Source of the DNA: Lumbricus terrestris
Lineage: Eukaryota > Annelida > Clitellata > Crassiclitellata > Lumbricidae
Assembly: GCA_949752735.1 (NCBI GenBank)
Contig: OX457052.1
Location: 17,857,149 to 17,921,148, forward strand
Length of the DNA: 64,000 nt
Reading direction: 5' to 3'
Shown here piece by piece: positions 12,801 to 41,066 of this stretch. How positions within the stretch are numbered: the first letter of the stretch is position 1; every line of letters starts with the position of its first letter. Under the pieces are notes generated by a model that was not told where the DNA came from, ran no database searches, and saw only the letters and a program-made list of their open reading frames with translations. The translations under genes were made by a program, and so were the position numbers.

Positions 12801-14305
12801 AACGCTTTGATAGTGACGGGAAATCAACTTTTATCCCGCCAGGCCGGGTTTTAGACACGCCTGGCCGGACCGGGTCGGATTTTAGGTACTAAGAACATAA
12901 AATATAATAAAGAATTTAAAAAATAAATGTGTGACGTCACACATGGCCTGACCCCCTCCCCCCTGTCACAAACTGTCACACTTTCCTACACCCCCTCCCC
13001 CCCTGGAGCGTGACGTACTTTATGGACGGCCCCATACTGCCAAGGGCGGATACAGACATTTTCGAAGGGGGGCCAAAATTTTCGGTCTTGTTGGAGGGAC
13101 AGGGGAAAAATGTCGTCAACTTTTTTAGTCATTCGTCAATTTTTTTAGGAAAAAGATACCAATTCAGCCTCCAAAAAGCTGACGACCTTTTTTTAAACAA
13201 TTCAGCCGCCAAAAAGTTGATTTTTTTACCAATTCAGCCGCCAAAAAAGCGGACGACCTTCTTTTTTACCAATTCAGCCGCCAAAAAGTTGACGACTTTT
13301 TGTCGTCAGTCATCATAGTCGGGAGTATGGTAAATCAAATGGGGGGTCACGTCTCATGCGATTTTTAATGGGGGGCCTGGTATCCTGTTTCTCTTCCGCT
13401 GCATTTATTTAATGGCTTGTTGAAACCAAATGGGGGGCCACGTCCCATGCAATTTTTAAATGGGGTGGCATGGCCATTTTGGGTCCCCCTGGATCCGCCC
13501 CTGTATACTACTCATTTTACCTACGTATGCTGTAGGTCAGGGAATGAGCGGGATAGTAAACGTTTGTGTTATTGTTTGCTCAAATCTGAATAATTTGTTT
13601 TTAGTAATTCTAGATTTATTTCAATGTCTGATCTGGTGACATATAATTTTTTTCAGGTATCATTGTATTGGCGGTATTGTTGGGACTTTGCATTCTAATA
13701 ATAATCGGACTCGTTACATATACAATGAGAATTGGACGACGATTAAATCTGAAAAGTGACATAAAAAGTGAAGAGTTGGGTGATGACAACTATGAAGGCC
13801 TTCAGGTGTGTATGGTGATGGTTAGTTTATAGACATTTCTTAACTTATTCGTAATTTTTTTAATCTTTTCATCTAGAGTCACAAAAATTAGTTGAAAGTT
13901 TCCAATCAAGACAACTTAAACAAGGTCTATAAGACATTATGTTTTTTCAGGTTTTGTGAATTAGAGCGCAGAGAGCATTATGTTGGAGAATGAAACTCTA
14001 AATTGCAAACAAAAAACAGAAATCAGTAATAGTCGCAGTACCGGGTACAGTTTTCAAAATATGTAAATCCGAATTACATCATGACAGCGTTGTTAAGCAC
14101 TTATGGAAGACAAACTTCATAATATAAATAGGCTACATTTGTGGTGCAGTAAGAATTTAAATAAGGTAGCAAGTCGAATATATTAAACAGTTTCATTTAT
14201 TGACCTTTACAGAAGACCGACGTTGCATCGAGAAACGAAGATGGAATATACACCGATATAGTTCAAAACCGTTCTATCGAGTCTTTGCATGAGCAGAAAG
14301 GCTGA
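597..14305 (+). CDS. Gene A: transmembrane receptor with two C-type-lectin-like domains and an ITAM-like tail (8 exons)
   Basis: Predicted exons are 597-663 (ATG 597, or in-frame ATG 621), 3226-3531, 4992-5138, 5545-5790, 7392-7547, 9896-10054, 13657-13805 and 14213-14305. All junctions are phase 1 except the last, which is phase 0, and the joined frame is open: 432 residues from ATG 621, or 440 from 597. In order the protein has a signal peptide, CTLD1 (about 15-165), CTLD2 (about 166-299), a Thr/Ser-rich stalk (about 300-352), one TM segment (about 354-376) and a cytoplasmic tail with Y398-E-G-L and Y415-T-D-I separated by 13 residues. It is probably a type I surface receptor binding glycans or proteins and signalling through phosphotyrosine; this is inferred. 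Neither CTLD shows EPN/QPD or WND calcium-site motifs, so binding may be non-classical. TM and tail exons closely resemble those of genes B and C. The first intron (2.5 kb) carries several insertions, and the first exon is the least certain part. Confidence 0.82.
770..914. mobile_element. 145-bp hAT-like MITE, CATAGGCGCAA ends
   Basis: The ends are CATAGGCGCAA and TTGCACCTGTG. An exact 8-bp target duplication, CCTGACAT, flanks it (762-769 and 915-922). It carries internal repeats of a CCCCAACTTTTAGGACGTGA type. The copy at 55027-55173 is nearly identical. It is non-coding and lies in gene A intron 1. Confidence 0.9.
990..2205. mobile_element. Non-autonomous hAT element, 1.2 kb
   Basis: Terminal inverted repeats CAGTGATTTTCAACC and GGTTGAAAACCACTG are bounded by the exact 8-bp duplication GCCTAGGC (982-989 and 2206-2213). 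GGTTCCGCGG-rich subterminal repeats occur at both ends. I see no transposase frame inside, so it is an internally deleted copy. It lies in gene A intron 1. Confidence 0.9.
2497..2650. mobile_element. 154-bp hAT-like MITE, GGCGGAGTTT ends
   Basis: The ends CATTGGCGGAGTTT and AAACTCCGCCCACG are inverted, with an exact 8-bp duplication AGCCTATT (2489-2496 and 2651-2658). A related copy with its own duplication is at 52540-52811. From 2651 to 2965 I see only AT-rich intron. Confidence 0.88.
2974..3177 (-). mobile_element. tRNA-derived SINE, minus strand
   Basis: Read on the minus strand it starts near 3177 with a tRNA-like head. The A-box TGGTGTAGTGGGT is at 3154-3166 and the B-box GGTTCGAATCC at 3107-3117. 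A body and a tail follow, ending CTTGAAGGGGTGCTATTAC. The tail matches the LINE 3' end at about 18990-19050, consistent with mobilisation by that LINE. It ends 48 bp before the first lectin exon. Confidence 0.9.
3226..3531 (+). CDS. Gene A exon 2: first half of CTLD1
   Basis: The acceptor TTTTAATTTAG precedes 3226 and the donor GCAG|GTGACT follows 3531; both are phase 1. The encoded segment has the CTLD order: CFVLIF, then [15 protein letters not shown] (helix 1 and first conserved Cys), then [11 protein letters not shown]. Two NxT glycosylation sites (NYT, NVT) are visible. The reading frame stays open upstream through the SINE, which is chance. Confidence 0.85.
3790..4245 (-). pseudogene. 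LINE reverse transcriptase fragment
   Basis: The minus strand encodes [19 protein letters not shown] and FADDTNIF, the RT motifs of non-LTR retrotransposons, then [14 protein letters not shown]. Only about 130 residues of palm and thumb remain, with no endonuclease or upstream RT. It is a dead fragment in gene A intron 2. The YIND/FADDT signature fits the jockey/CR1-like group; the clade is not certain. Confidence 0.9.
4570..4750 (-). repeat. LINE/SINE 3'-tail fragment
   Basis: AATAAGCTGGTGCCCT and TATAGCGCC...CTCAGAGGCGCTCCC are shared with 15165-15275 and with the tails of the SINE and LINE copies in this window. No coding content. From 4246 to 4569 nothing recognisable is seen. Confidence 0.6.
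4911..4989. mobile_element. Short TTAA-flanked MITE touching an exon acceptor
   Basis: Inverted ends TTAACCCTTTACC and GGGTAAAAGATTAA enclose about 75 bp. The TTAA at each side is the target type used by piggyBac-like elements. A similar element is at 19727-19801. Its right end abuts the CAG acceptor of exon 4992-5138. Confidence 0.6.
4992..5138 (+). CDS. Gene A exon 3: second half of CTLD1
   Basis: The frame, phase 1 to phase 1 (147 bp), reads through Thr/Val-rich sequence and ends in GYICEYP, the usual last strand of a CTLD with its terminal Cys. The third conserved Cys and the WND motif are missing, so the fold is degenerate or non-classical. The acceptor is GATTAACAG with a weak pyrimidine tract, and the donor is CCAA|GTTAGT. 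CACATCTCCACAG (ending 5017) looks like an acceptor but does not keep the phase. Confidence 0.72.
5545..5790 (+). CDS. Gene A exon 4: first half of CTLD2
   Basis: The acceptor TTCTTTTTTAG is followed by phase-1 coding. It reads [20 protein letters not shown], then [20 protein letters not shown], then [16 protein letters not shown]. This is a textbook CTLD first half: WxxAxxxC, GxLASL and the WIGL motif. The donor is TCAG|GTATGA. Confidence 0.93.
5829..7391 (+). repeat. Gene A intron 4: microsatellites and low-complexity DNA
   Basis: Contains (ATT)n runs at about 6598-6640 and 6778-6846 and shorter ATT/TTG tracts near 6365-6480. It also holds the telomere-like element at 6903-7285, listed separately. 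No exon with the right phase was seen. Confidence 0.8.
6903..7285. mobile_element. Telomere-like CCCTAA array between inverted GTCCACTATTCCGA ends
   Basis: Degenerate (AACCCT)n repeats run from about 6955 to 7215. On the left are three copies of GGTCCACTATTCCGA, and on the right two inverted relatives (TCGGAATAGTGGA, TCGGAATAGCGGACC). The inverted borders argue for an element that has a telomere-like body, not for an internal telomere fusion. Confidence 0.65.
7392..7547 (+). CDS. Gene A exon 5: second half of CTLD2
   Basis: The acceptor is TTTTTTAG. The exon is phase 1 to phase 1. It encodes [11 protein letters not shown], then ALKCISLSY, then [13 protein letters not shown] and HFLCLS, i.e. 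the third and fourth CTLD cysteines and the terminal strand. WIN stands where Ca-binding lectins have WND. The donor is TCCG|GTCAGT. Confidence 0.93.
7559..8120 (-). repeat. Copy of the 46886-47456 repeat with about 88-bp subrepeats
   Basis: Three to four tandem copies of a unit with TTTTTGAATTTCCACATTGC and GTACTTTTTCAGTGGCCC run from 7606 to 7915. The AT-rich tract and the end GACGTCTAGATTAAACACTG follow. The first 60 bp form an imperfect inverted repeat. It starts 11 bp after the CTLD2 donor. Confidence 0.75.
8704..9707. repeat. Perfect 38-bp palindrome arms split by the hAT insertion
   Basis: If the hAT and one duplication copy are removed, 8704-8729 joins 9655-9666 to form a 38-nt arm. 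This arm is the exact reverse complement of 9670-9707, with a 3-nt loop (ATC, 9667-9669). Confidence 0.88.
8730..9646 (+). mobile_element. hAT element, 917 bp, with a transposase C-terminal remnant
   Basis: The tips are CAGTGTTATTT and AAATAACACTG, with the exact 8-bp duplication GGCCTATG (8722-8729 and 9647-9654). Both subterminal regions carry many TAACTGTAACTGAAA repeats. At about 9175-9365 the + strand encodes [20 protein letters not shown] and [20 protein letters not shown], the hATC dimerisation motif. The catalytic part is gone. Confidence 0.95.
9896..10054 (+). CDS. Gene A exon 6: Thr/Ser-rich stalk
   Basis: The acceptor ACGTTACAG is followed by a phase-1 frame. It encodes [25 protein letters not shown] and a short acidic end, TECSDNLT, before TTTGACAG|GTGACT. 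It is probably an O-glycosylated spacer. Stalk exons occupy the same place in genes B, C and D. Confidence 0.8.
10092..10551. mobile_element. MITE of about 460 bp, GGTGTCAC ends
   Basis: The ends GCAGGTGTCACGAAA and TTTCGTGTCACCGGC are inverted, with GGGGGATA-type subterminal repeats. A homologous copy is at 49558-50040. The target duplication is not clear. Confidence 0.7.
10642..11610. mobile_element. Non-autonomous hAT element, 969 bp
   Basis: The ends TAGGGTGACCATACATCCCGG-type and TGGTCACCCTA are flanked by the exact 8-bp duplication TTATAGGC (10634-10641 and 11611-11618). CCGGTTTTT subterminal repeats are present. No transposase motif was seen. It lies in gene A intron 6. Confidence 0.92.
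11619..12600. other. Gene A intron 6: unassigned sequence with a LINE fragment
   Basis: Short open frames at 11738-12324 have no motif I recognise. At about 12322-12430 the sequence parallels 19198-19312 (GTCACCATGGACAGCA and CTCACACAGATAAG), so it is a minus-strand fragment of the same LINE 3' ORF end. The rest shows nothing. Confidence 0.55.
12601..13033. mobile_element. 433-bp MITE, GGGGCCGTCCATAAAG ends
   Basis: GGGGCCGTCCATAAAGTACG at the left is inverted exactly at the right end, giving a TIR of about 27 bp. C-rich subterminal repeats (CCCCTGTCACAAACTGTCAC) are also inverted or repeated. A short ATA flanks both ends. The superfamily was not settled. Confidence 0.8.
13041..13503. mobile_element. 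hAT-like MITE, 463 bp
   Basis: The ends CAAGGGCGGATACAG and CTGGATCCGCCCCTG are inverted. The flanks CATACTGC and TATACTAC match at 6 of 8, a decayed target duplication. Internal repeats carry AATTCAGCCGCCAAAAAG. It lies 7 bp from the preceding MITE. Confidence 0.75.
13657..13805 (+). CDS. Gene A exon 7: transmembrane segment and first tyrosine motif
   Basis: The acceptor TTTTTTTCAG is followed by phase-1 entry and phase-0 exit. It encodes [20 protein letters not shown] (membrane span), RIGRRL (stop-transfer basic patch), an acidic linker, then DDNYEGLQ. Nucleotide similarity to 29164-29306 and 47652-47797 is plain by eye. Confidence 0.94.
14213..14305 (+). CDS. Gene A exon 8: cytoplasmic tail with YTDI
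   Basis: The acceptor is GACCTTTACAG and the exon enters in phase 0. It encodes [20 protein letters not shown] and ten further residues before TGA at 14303-14305. Y415-T-D-I is the second half of the ITAM-like pair. The start KTD and the element DGIY are shared with the gene C tail. Confidence 0.88.
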   Translation, partial: KTDVASRNEDGIYTDIVQNRSIESLHEQKG

Positions 14306-17294
14306 CGAGAGACGGACTTGTTCAAAGAATATGCACTGATCACTTGACAAGAATTTTAGCCTGTGTATATAACACTCGTGTGAAGCTAACTATAGATTAT
14401 GGTTATTGATGACACTTGTTAAGTTCCTACTGCTCCAAGAACTGCTTTATCTACTGCTACTAGATAGGCTACTGCTAGCACGTTGACACAACCTAAGATT
14501 TCTCACCTTTTCGATTAATTATCCAATTCACAAGCCATCGTAGCAAACATTTTGGATGACACGCCTCCAGGGCTTCGTTAAGCTTTCGGTGGCCATATTC
14601 TAGCATTTTCTAATATTCTTGCAAACAGTATATATAGGTTTGACTGTCCTACATTCACGAGTTAGACGCTTGGATTTTAATCTGAAAAAGTTTAGGTAAT
14701 CAATTTTAGCATCTGTTGTGGACGTAACAATACCTTCCTGGCACAGGAGGCAAATTTTTCTATAGGCCTAACGCCCTAGCCTATTGGAAGTAACAGTTGA
14801 TTCGTACTGCTGGTCTGCTTAATTATTGTGCTTCAGTGCATCGTATTTATTCGCTGACGCTCACACAGCTTTGTTCCTTGAAATCTGACCTTTGACTGCT
14901 GACCCTACCTTTAGACTATACGAACATGTGCCCAAGCAAATGGTATTCCTATCGATTATGGCCCTCTTGTCTATACGCCTCGAGATTTTCTCCCAAAACC
15001 AACGTCTCGTCTGTTCAAAAGAATAATTGATACCCTATTCTTCTGATCCTCGGGATCCTCCATCTTCCTAAACGACACCTGCATTAATATCTGACCCTCT
15101 GGCTACCGGAATCGAACCTCTTTCTTGACTACCCTTTGAACAGCCTGCTGACTCGATGCAGCGCTTCTTAATAAGCTGGTGCCCTACATTGACTTTGGAG
15201 TGGGCCTCTTTAAAACTGATACCTGTTTTTCGTTCGTTCATTATTCATCCATTCATTATATAGCGCCCCTTCAAAAACCTACTTTCTAACATTCTACTTG
15301 TGATTTTTAATCAATTTCTCCGCACTAAGAAAACTATTCATATTGAAAATGATAGGCCTACACAAAATGAAACTGCGAAATATGCATTAAGAAACCTCTT
15401 TGAAAAATACCTGTGTTCTCACTTTCCAGCTTTGCAATTTTTAATCTCCTGCGACTGAGAAATTTAACTGTGACCGTCTTAAAAATTTTGCCCCCTGCAA
15501 AAATTTCTGCAGACGCCCATGGTTCGGTCGAACATGGGCCCCCACACTCTAGGGGGCCCACACATGCACTAAGAATATTTTTTATTATTAATTCTAATGA
15601 TAGAAACGAGAAAGTTCATGCTGGAGAAATATCACAATCTGCAACCAAAACCAAGAGCAGTAAGAGAATTGATAGGCGCATTGAAGTTGATTTTGGGAAG
15701 ATCTGCCTTTGGAACACATCAACAGGGTTATAAGGAACTAAATAATGGACTTGCGTTATTTGGTTGCTGATTAGAATTAAATTGTGCAAAGATGGTTTGA
15801 AATTTTAAACTGTATTACAACACGCAACAAAGTTCAAATGTTTTTGGTTTTCTGGTTTGCTCGTTTTATTTAGTCTTTAGTTTTGGAAAACGACGGCTAT
15901 TATCGGGTTTGTCTTTTTAAGGTCTTAAGTTAAGCTGTGATATGCACTCTGAACCATAGAATATATATAGGCCTACAGGTAAAATATACTCCACCACTGG
16001 TTGCACTCTGTCAGTGCCAGTCCCAAGCCTGAATAAAGGAGGAGGGCGTCGCTAATAATCTCTGTTATCGCATAGTCTCGTTAAACTGCAACTGCTACTA
16101 CTAGAAGGTGAGTGTTCTAACTGCAGTCGGAAACCTTTTATTACAGCTCTATAAACATGCAATTACATGTAACGTAACCCTGCTAAGATATCGATAGCCT
16201 ACGAATTGCAGAAATAACATGTTTAAATAAATACGGGCCTATTAAAAAGTGATAGGCCTACAAGGCCCTACATGCAGATATAGCTGTAGGGCTCTAGGCT
16301 AATTGTATGGACTCCTGGCTCATATGCCTATCCATACAACTATTTGTGATCTTTAGACAAGCATGATCAAATTTACTTCTCTCAGCGCTTGTGTAATATC
16401 TTGGCTTTCGATTGAACTTGTTGCCCAGTGCTATAGTGTGCCTGTCATTCTATTCTAGATTTAGATTAGATTCAAAGACAGATAAATTAAACTGTTAGGC
16501 CTTTAATTGCAGTGCTTTCTCTGTCGAATTCAGAATCTACCACAGTGCAGAATTATCCACTTATTATTAGTATCAACCCATACATCCTATATAGTATTTA
16601 TCGGCACATCCTTACCCTTTGCACAGGAAAGCGAACCAGCGAATTGAAAATCTTATGCGGTAGGCCTACGTAGGATTCCTTTCGTGTTCTCAATTTAAAA
16701 CTGTATTAGATCTATTCAGTATTATCGTTCACTTGCACTAACGTCATATTGCAATTTGGCTGTCATGACTTGAGACCAAAACACAAATTAAAAGGAGTTC
16801 AGTATAGTATTGCATGCAAACAGCATGGCGGTTGACAGGCATCAGTAAAGGGAGGTTAGGGAAAAGAGGAAAAATCAGAATACGATATGTGACTAAGCAA
16901 TGTTTATCAGTTTTGAGTGAAAGATCTGCGGAGAGATTTTTAAATCTTCCTCCTTACGCTGATTATGAATATTGTTTTCTGTTATCTTCCCATAACGTCG
17001 ACCAATTGTGCATGCAGTCATGCGTTCTCGATAACGCATTTCAAGCCCACACACATCTTAGGTCAACTTTAACAAATGGTGTGAGAGTTCAATTCCGCGT
17101 AAAATAATATTCTACTTCCTTCTGAAATACAACTGTAGTCTATAGGTTATATTACACGCCACGATTGTATTTATGACAGAAGTTGATACCTCAAACGCCA
17201 GTCTCGCTTCATTTTTTTCTGATTTAGGATATACTACAAGTGATTCGTCAATAGCCTAACAGGGCATATCTGCCATAAAAGTGATCAAATTAAT
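14306..17294. other. 3' flank of gene A and intergenic DNA
   Basis: The first 120 bp after the stop contain TATGCACTGATCACTTG and AAGCTAACTATAGATTATGG, which recur after the gene B stop, so this is probably 3' UTR. An AATAAA is at about 16032. A LINE/SINE tail fragment is at 15165-15275. No further gene was recognised. Confidence 0.55.
15165..15275 (-). repeat. LINE 3'-end fragment
   Basis: AATAAGCTGGTGCCCTAC and TATATAGCGCCCCTTC match the pieces at 4570-4750 and the LINE end at about 18990-19050. Confidence 0.55.
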
Positions 17295-36866
<19,572 letters not shown>

Positions 36867-38191
36867 GAATGGTGACTGGATTCAGCTGCGATTGTCCGAC
36901 GACTATGCACTGAATCACTGGCAAACATTAAAGCCAAAGTCTGACACTTACCTTAAGCTAACTACAAATGTATGGTTATTAGTGATTGTCTGCCGCGAAT
37001 AGTCACAGCTCGTAGGGAACTACATGTAGGCATATATGTGATTTTCCACCATTCGCTTATTCGTCCCGAGCAGATATCAATGGAAAATTATGCCATGCCT
37101 CCTGCGGGCCGTCGTTGATTTTGCTATTACCAATATTCTATTTTTCTAGTATTTTTCAATGTTGTAAAAGAGATCAGAATTGAACTTTCCCGAGTTAGAA
37201 GTTTTAGAGTTAGATGGTAGATATTGAGCTGAAAAATTGCGGCATCCATTTAGCGTGAGATGTGATTAGACTATTATTGCAACAATGCCTGCTAGGCACA
37301 TGCGGTAAATTTGCATAATCGAGTTAACAATATTATTTGTTCACGTTGCTACTAAATGATTCGAAATAAGATGATCTACTTTTTGTTTAACTGCATTGTA
37401 TACTTTACGGTACGCACGCACACATTCACCAAATATTCACGCACAACATGCACAAAACTTCTTCATAATGTGACCTTTCGATATGTGAGTATAAAACCTT
37501 CGTGCCTTAATACTCGCAGCGAATTCAATATTACGCATGAATGGCTACCTTAGTTTTGAGTATTGGCCGAGAGGTGTGTGAAGTCTGGATACCTTTAGCC
37601 GTATAATACTACTTCAGACTGTTATACATCAACAGAGTTCCATGCGATGTTTCACTACGAATATTCGTATTTTTCGCGAAGTTGGCCATGGGATAAATTT
37701 CTCTTAAAATTCACCGCACAAACCTTCATCGAGACAACTTCTAGCTTAGCATATGGATGATAGAAAATATTACGGCGAAAGTGTTGCTTTTACAGTTACA
37801 CAGTTTCCATGCATTGTTGTATCGACGACGGAAAATTCCGGTTCCCATTAAACATTGAAGGTTCCCTTCCCTTCCACAGTTCTCTTTCTTTTTGAAGACA
37901 TCACTGTCATCACATTGCCAGCATGTAGGCTATACTTTTCAAACCTATTTTGCTTTTGCTGGTAGTCTGATAAATAATATTCTTACCTATACATCTGACT
38001 AATTAAATGGCCTTTAAAGGGTAATCGAGCTATTTCGATTTATGAGAGGACCCAAAAGACCTCCGATAACTTTGACGCTAATCTCATCACAGCTTGACTC
38101 CAAATACTGGAAGACTAACGTACTCCTTCAGAACCGGACTCAAGACTTATTTAATTTTAAGGCCTATCCTGCTGTTAGTTTTATGTGAGGC
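36867..38191. other. 3' flank of gene B and intergenic DNA
   Basis: The first 130 bp share blocks with the 3' flanks of genes A and C, which suggests conserved 3' UTR. The rest shows no gene or clear repeat. Confidence 0.5.
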
Positions 38192-40240
38192 CATGGGCGT
38201 AACTTTCCCCTGAAAAGTGGTGGTGACTATTCCTCTGCTCAAAACTTATCTCTTCTCTTCTCTCCATCGGCTTCATCCGTCGCTCCCCATATACGAATTT
38301 AGGATAAACTCTATAGTCTAGTGATAACTCTTCCTCCATTCCTTCTCCATTCTCACTCTTTACCCTCTTTTATATCTCTTGCTGGTGCGCTCCACTATCT
38401 TTCCATTCGCGGATCATTAAGACAACGTTTAAAACACAGCTCTTTCACATTATTGTATCCAGAATGCTCATATTCTATTCGTCTGTCTCGATAATTAATC
38501 AATTCTATCTCAAAGTAGTGTGCATTTGCACTTTTTGCTTAATTGTATGCTACTCACATCATCCAATCCAGCTGGCAACTTGAAAAATGACGGATAAGAT
38601 TTTCAAATAATTTCAAAGGCGCTCCTCTACATGGATACACATAGCACTATTATATATTTATCAATTTGATTCATTTCAAATTTACTTATATTTGTCTGTA
38701 AAATCGAATGTAGTATCGCGTTCTAAGATGAACGCATCTACCTATCTGTCTTCTCCTTCTCTAAAAGCGTTCTTTTCTCATCTAGATGATAATGTTATGT
38801 ATGAATCTACACCGTGCTTCAATTAAAAGTAACCCAAGCTGTTTTTCATATATCTCTAATGCATGATGATCAATCATACTGAACTTTTTCCCATATTTAT
38901 AGAATTGAACCAGCAATATGATTCCAACATAGCATGTCTATAAATTTGAACGGACGCGATATATATGAATCTTTTAACTTCATCTGCCAAAACTTAAGTT
39001 TTCAGCAAGTCTGTTATGGTGCTTGTTGCGGTTTCAACGCTTAGTCGTTCCCAATTGTTCTTCAGTGATCCTGAAGTAAAAATTAACGGAGTCTATTATC
39101 GCAACGTTCTGTTGTCACAACATATTCTACCTGTTATCCGAAATCTATAGCCCCAGAAGGCTATTCTCCTTTTCAACAGAAAATGCCAGCCCACAGAGCC
39201 AGGTAAACCATCGAAATGCTAACAAGACAGACACCATACTTCATTTCTACCACATTATGGACTCCGAGCAGTTCAGCGTTAAATCATGTTGCCTTTGACA
39301 TCTTCTTTATTTAAATAATCAACCAATACTTCTTAGAGTTTCTTCACAAACATATTAAAGACTGTTTTCATGTTTGAAGTACTTTATTACAAAATCCAAA
39401 GGAAAAATTGCTCGTAAACTTAAATTTCGGCAGATGAAGTTGACAGATTTAATAACATATCTTTCTATTCGTTAAAATTGATGACATGATATGTGAAATC
39501 ATATTCTTGTTCCAATTCTCTAAATATCGGGAACATTCTAGTATGATTGATTATCAGGCATTAGAGATATACCCGGTATGAAAAACAGTTTGGTTTACTT
39601 TTTATTGAACCACTGTGTATATTTTATGCGTCACAGCTGTAGGCTACGTCTTAATAATTAGTTGCCCGCTCTCTTATCTGACCAACCTGTCTTAATATAG
39701 AATTATATATTATTGAAAGTGACGTACAATTTGTACGTCACACTCCTCCTAAAACCGACCATGCTCCTACTGCGCAAAAAGTTTGCTGTCAGCGACCAAC
39801 TTTAAATAATTATGTTGTCGTGTTCAGTCGAATCATGTCCTCAGTTGAATCAAGTCCAAAGAGTAGAAGGCTCCCAGTATCCACATATTCGAGCAATTAT
39901 ATCGTCCAGGAGATACGGTAGTAGCCAACTGTTGTTTAGCTTGCTGGCCCTTTTTGCTTTGGATTTTGTAATAAAATCACCACCACCTTTTGGTCCAGCA
40001 AACAAATATTTTTTAAACATGAAAGTATTTGGCTATCCAAATATTATATGCAATTGCGAATTTGCGATGTTAATCACGAATAGTCAAAATTATAGGCTAT
40101 ATATTATGTTAGACAGGAAAATGTCTTCATGTTTAAAAAATATTCATTTGCCGGACCAAAAAGTGGTGGTGACTGTCACCACCACTTTTAAAAGTGGTGG
40201 TGACTGGACACCACCGTCACAATAGAAAGTTACGCCTATG
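38192..40240. mobile_element. hAT-like element, 2.05 kb, carrying a nested mariner
   Basis: The ends CATGGGCGTAACTTTC and GAAAGTTACGCCTATG are flanked by the exact 8-bp duplication TGTGAGGC (38184-38191 and 40241-40248). AAAAGTGGTGGTGAC subterminal repeats occur at both ends. Those at the right form a 15-bp inverted repeat around 40168-40198. No hAT transposase was recognised. Confidence 0.88.
38810..39617 (+). mobile_element. Decayed mariner-like element nested in the hAT
   Basis: TIRs CACCGTGCTTCAATTAAAAG and the inverse of CACAGTGGTTCAATAAAAAG carry TA on each side. Near 39070-39260 the broken frame has EVKINGVYYRNVLLSQHILP and remnants of PAHRAR and TPYFIS, from a mariner-type transposase. 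It contains several stops. Confidence 0.85.
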
Positions 40241-40610
40241 TGTGAGGCGCCCTTGCAACGGCATGACTGCGTTATATGGCACCATACAAATTGTCATTGT
40301 TATCCTCATCATCATCATCATTTTTTTATTTTTTATTTTATCCGGAAACGTAAAATATTGTATTCTGGAACGGCAAGAACTCGTCAAGATCAGGCGAAGC
40401 AAAGGTGCCTTGGAAGGCTATGGCGTTGAAACGTTGAATTAAAATGGCAATGCGCTGGAAATTATTATTATTATTATTTTTTGCTCTGAGGTACTTCATT
40501 CCCCCAGGGACTTATGGATTATTATTAATTGAAGAATGAATGTCTGGTGGGTCAGGTCTCGTCTTCAGGGTGTGAGGCAAAGGAACCTTTGAAAGCGACC
40601 ACGTTGTGGC

Positions 40611-40614
<4 letters not shown>

Positions 40615-40706
<92 letters not shown>

Positions 40707-40707
40707 G
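40615..40707. repeat. (ATT)n microsatellite
   Basis: Nearly pure ATT repeats, about 30 units. It lies about 280 bp upstream of the gene C start codon, in the putative promoter region. Confidence 0.95.
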
Positions 40708-40987
40708 TTTTATCACGTCACTGTAGTTAATCTGTCGATCACTTACTCCTTACATAATTAGGCTATTATCGCTATCATTACCGTGCTTCATATAGCAATG
40801 ACGCTTACACTGCAATATTGCAATAAAACGGATCATAGTGCGTTGCCCTGCTTGCTATATCATGCAATTACGAAGAGAATAATAGCTTCACGATAATTAA
40901 CCAGGAACTGGTAGCCATGCAATGGCAGGGCGGTGGATATTAAACCGCTCGCTGTCATAATATTCATTCAATAGTTTGTCTGCGAAA

Positions 40988-41066
40988 ATGACAGACACTA
41001 GACTGTGGAAGTTTATTCTTTGTTTTGCGATTACTCTTCAGTGTCTGACAACTTCACTGGCTGAAG
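40988..41066 (+). CDS. Gene C exon 1: signal peptide
   Basis: ATG in GCGAAAATGA, then MTDTRLWKFILCFAITLQCL and TTSLAE before G|GTTAGC (phase 1). It is 79 bp, like gene B exon 1. Cleavage near SLA is plausible. Confidence 0.9.

Noticed and set aside
39812..40225. 137-residue plus-strand frame upstream of gene C
   Set aside because: Lies inside the hAT-like element and has no recognisable domain or splice context.
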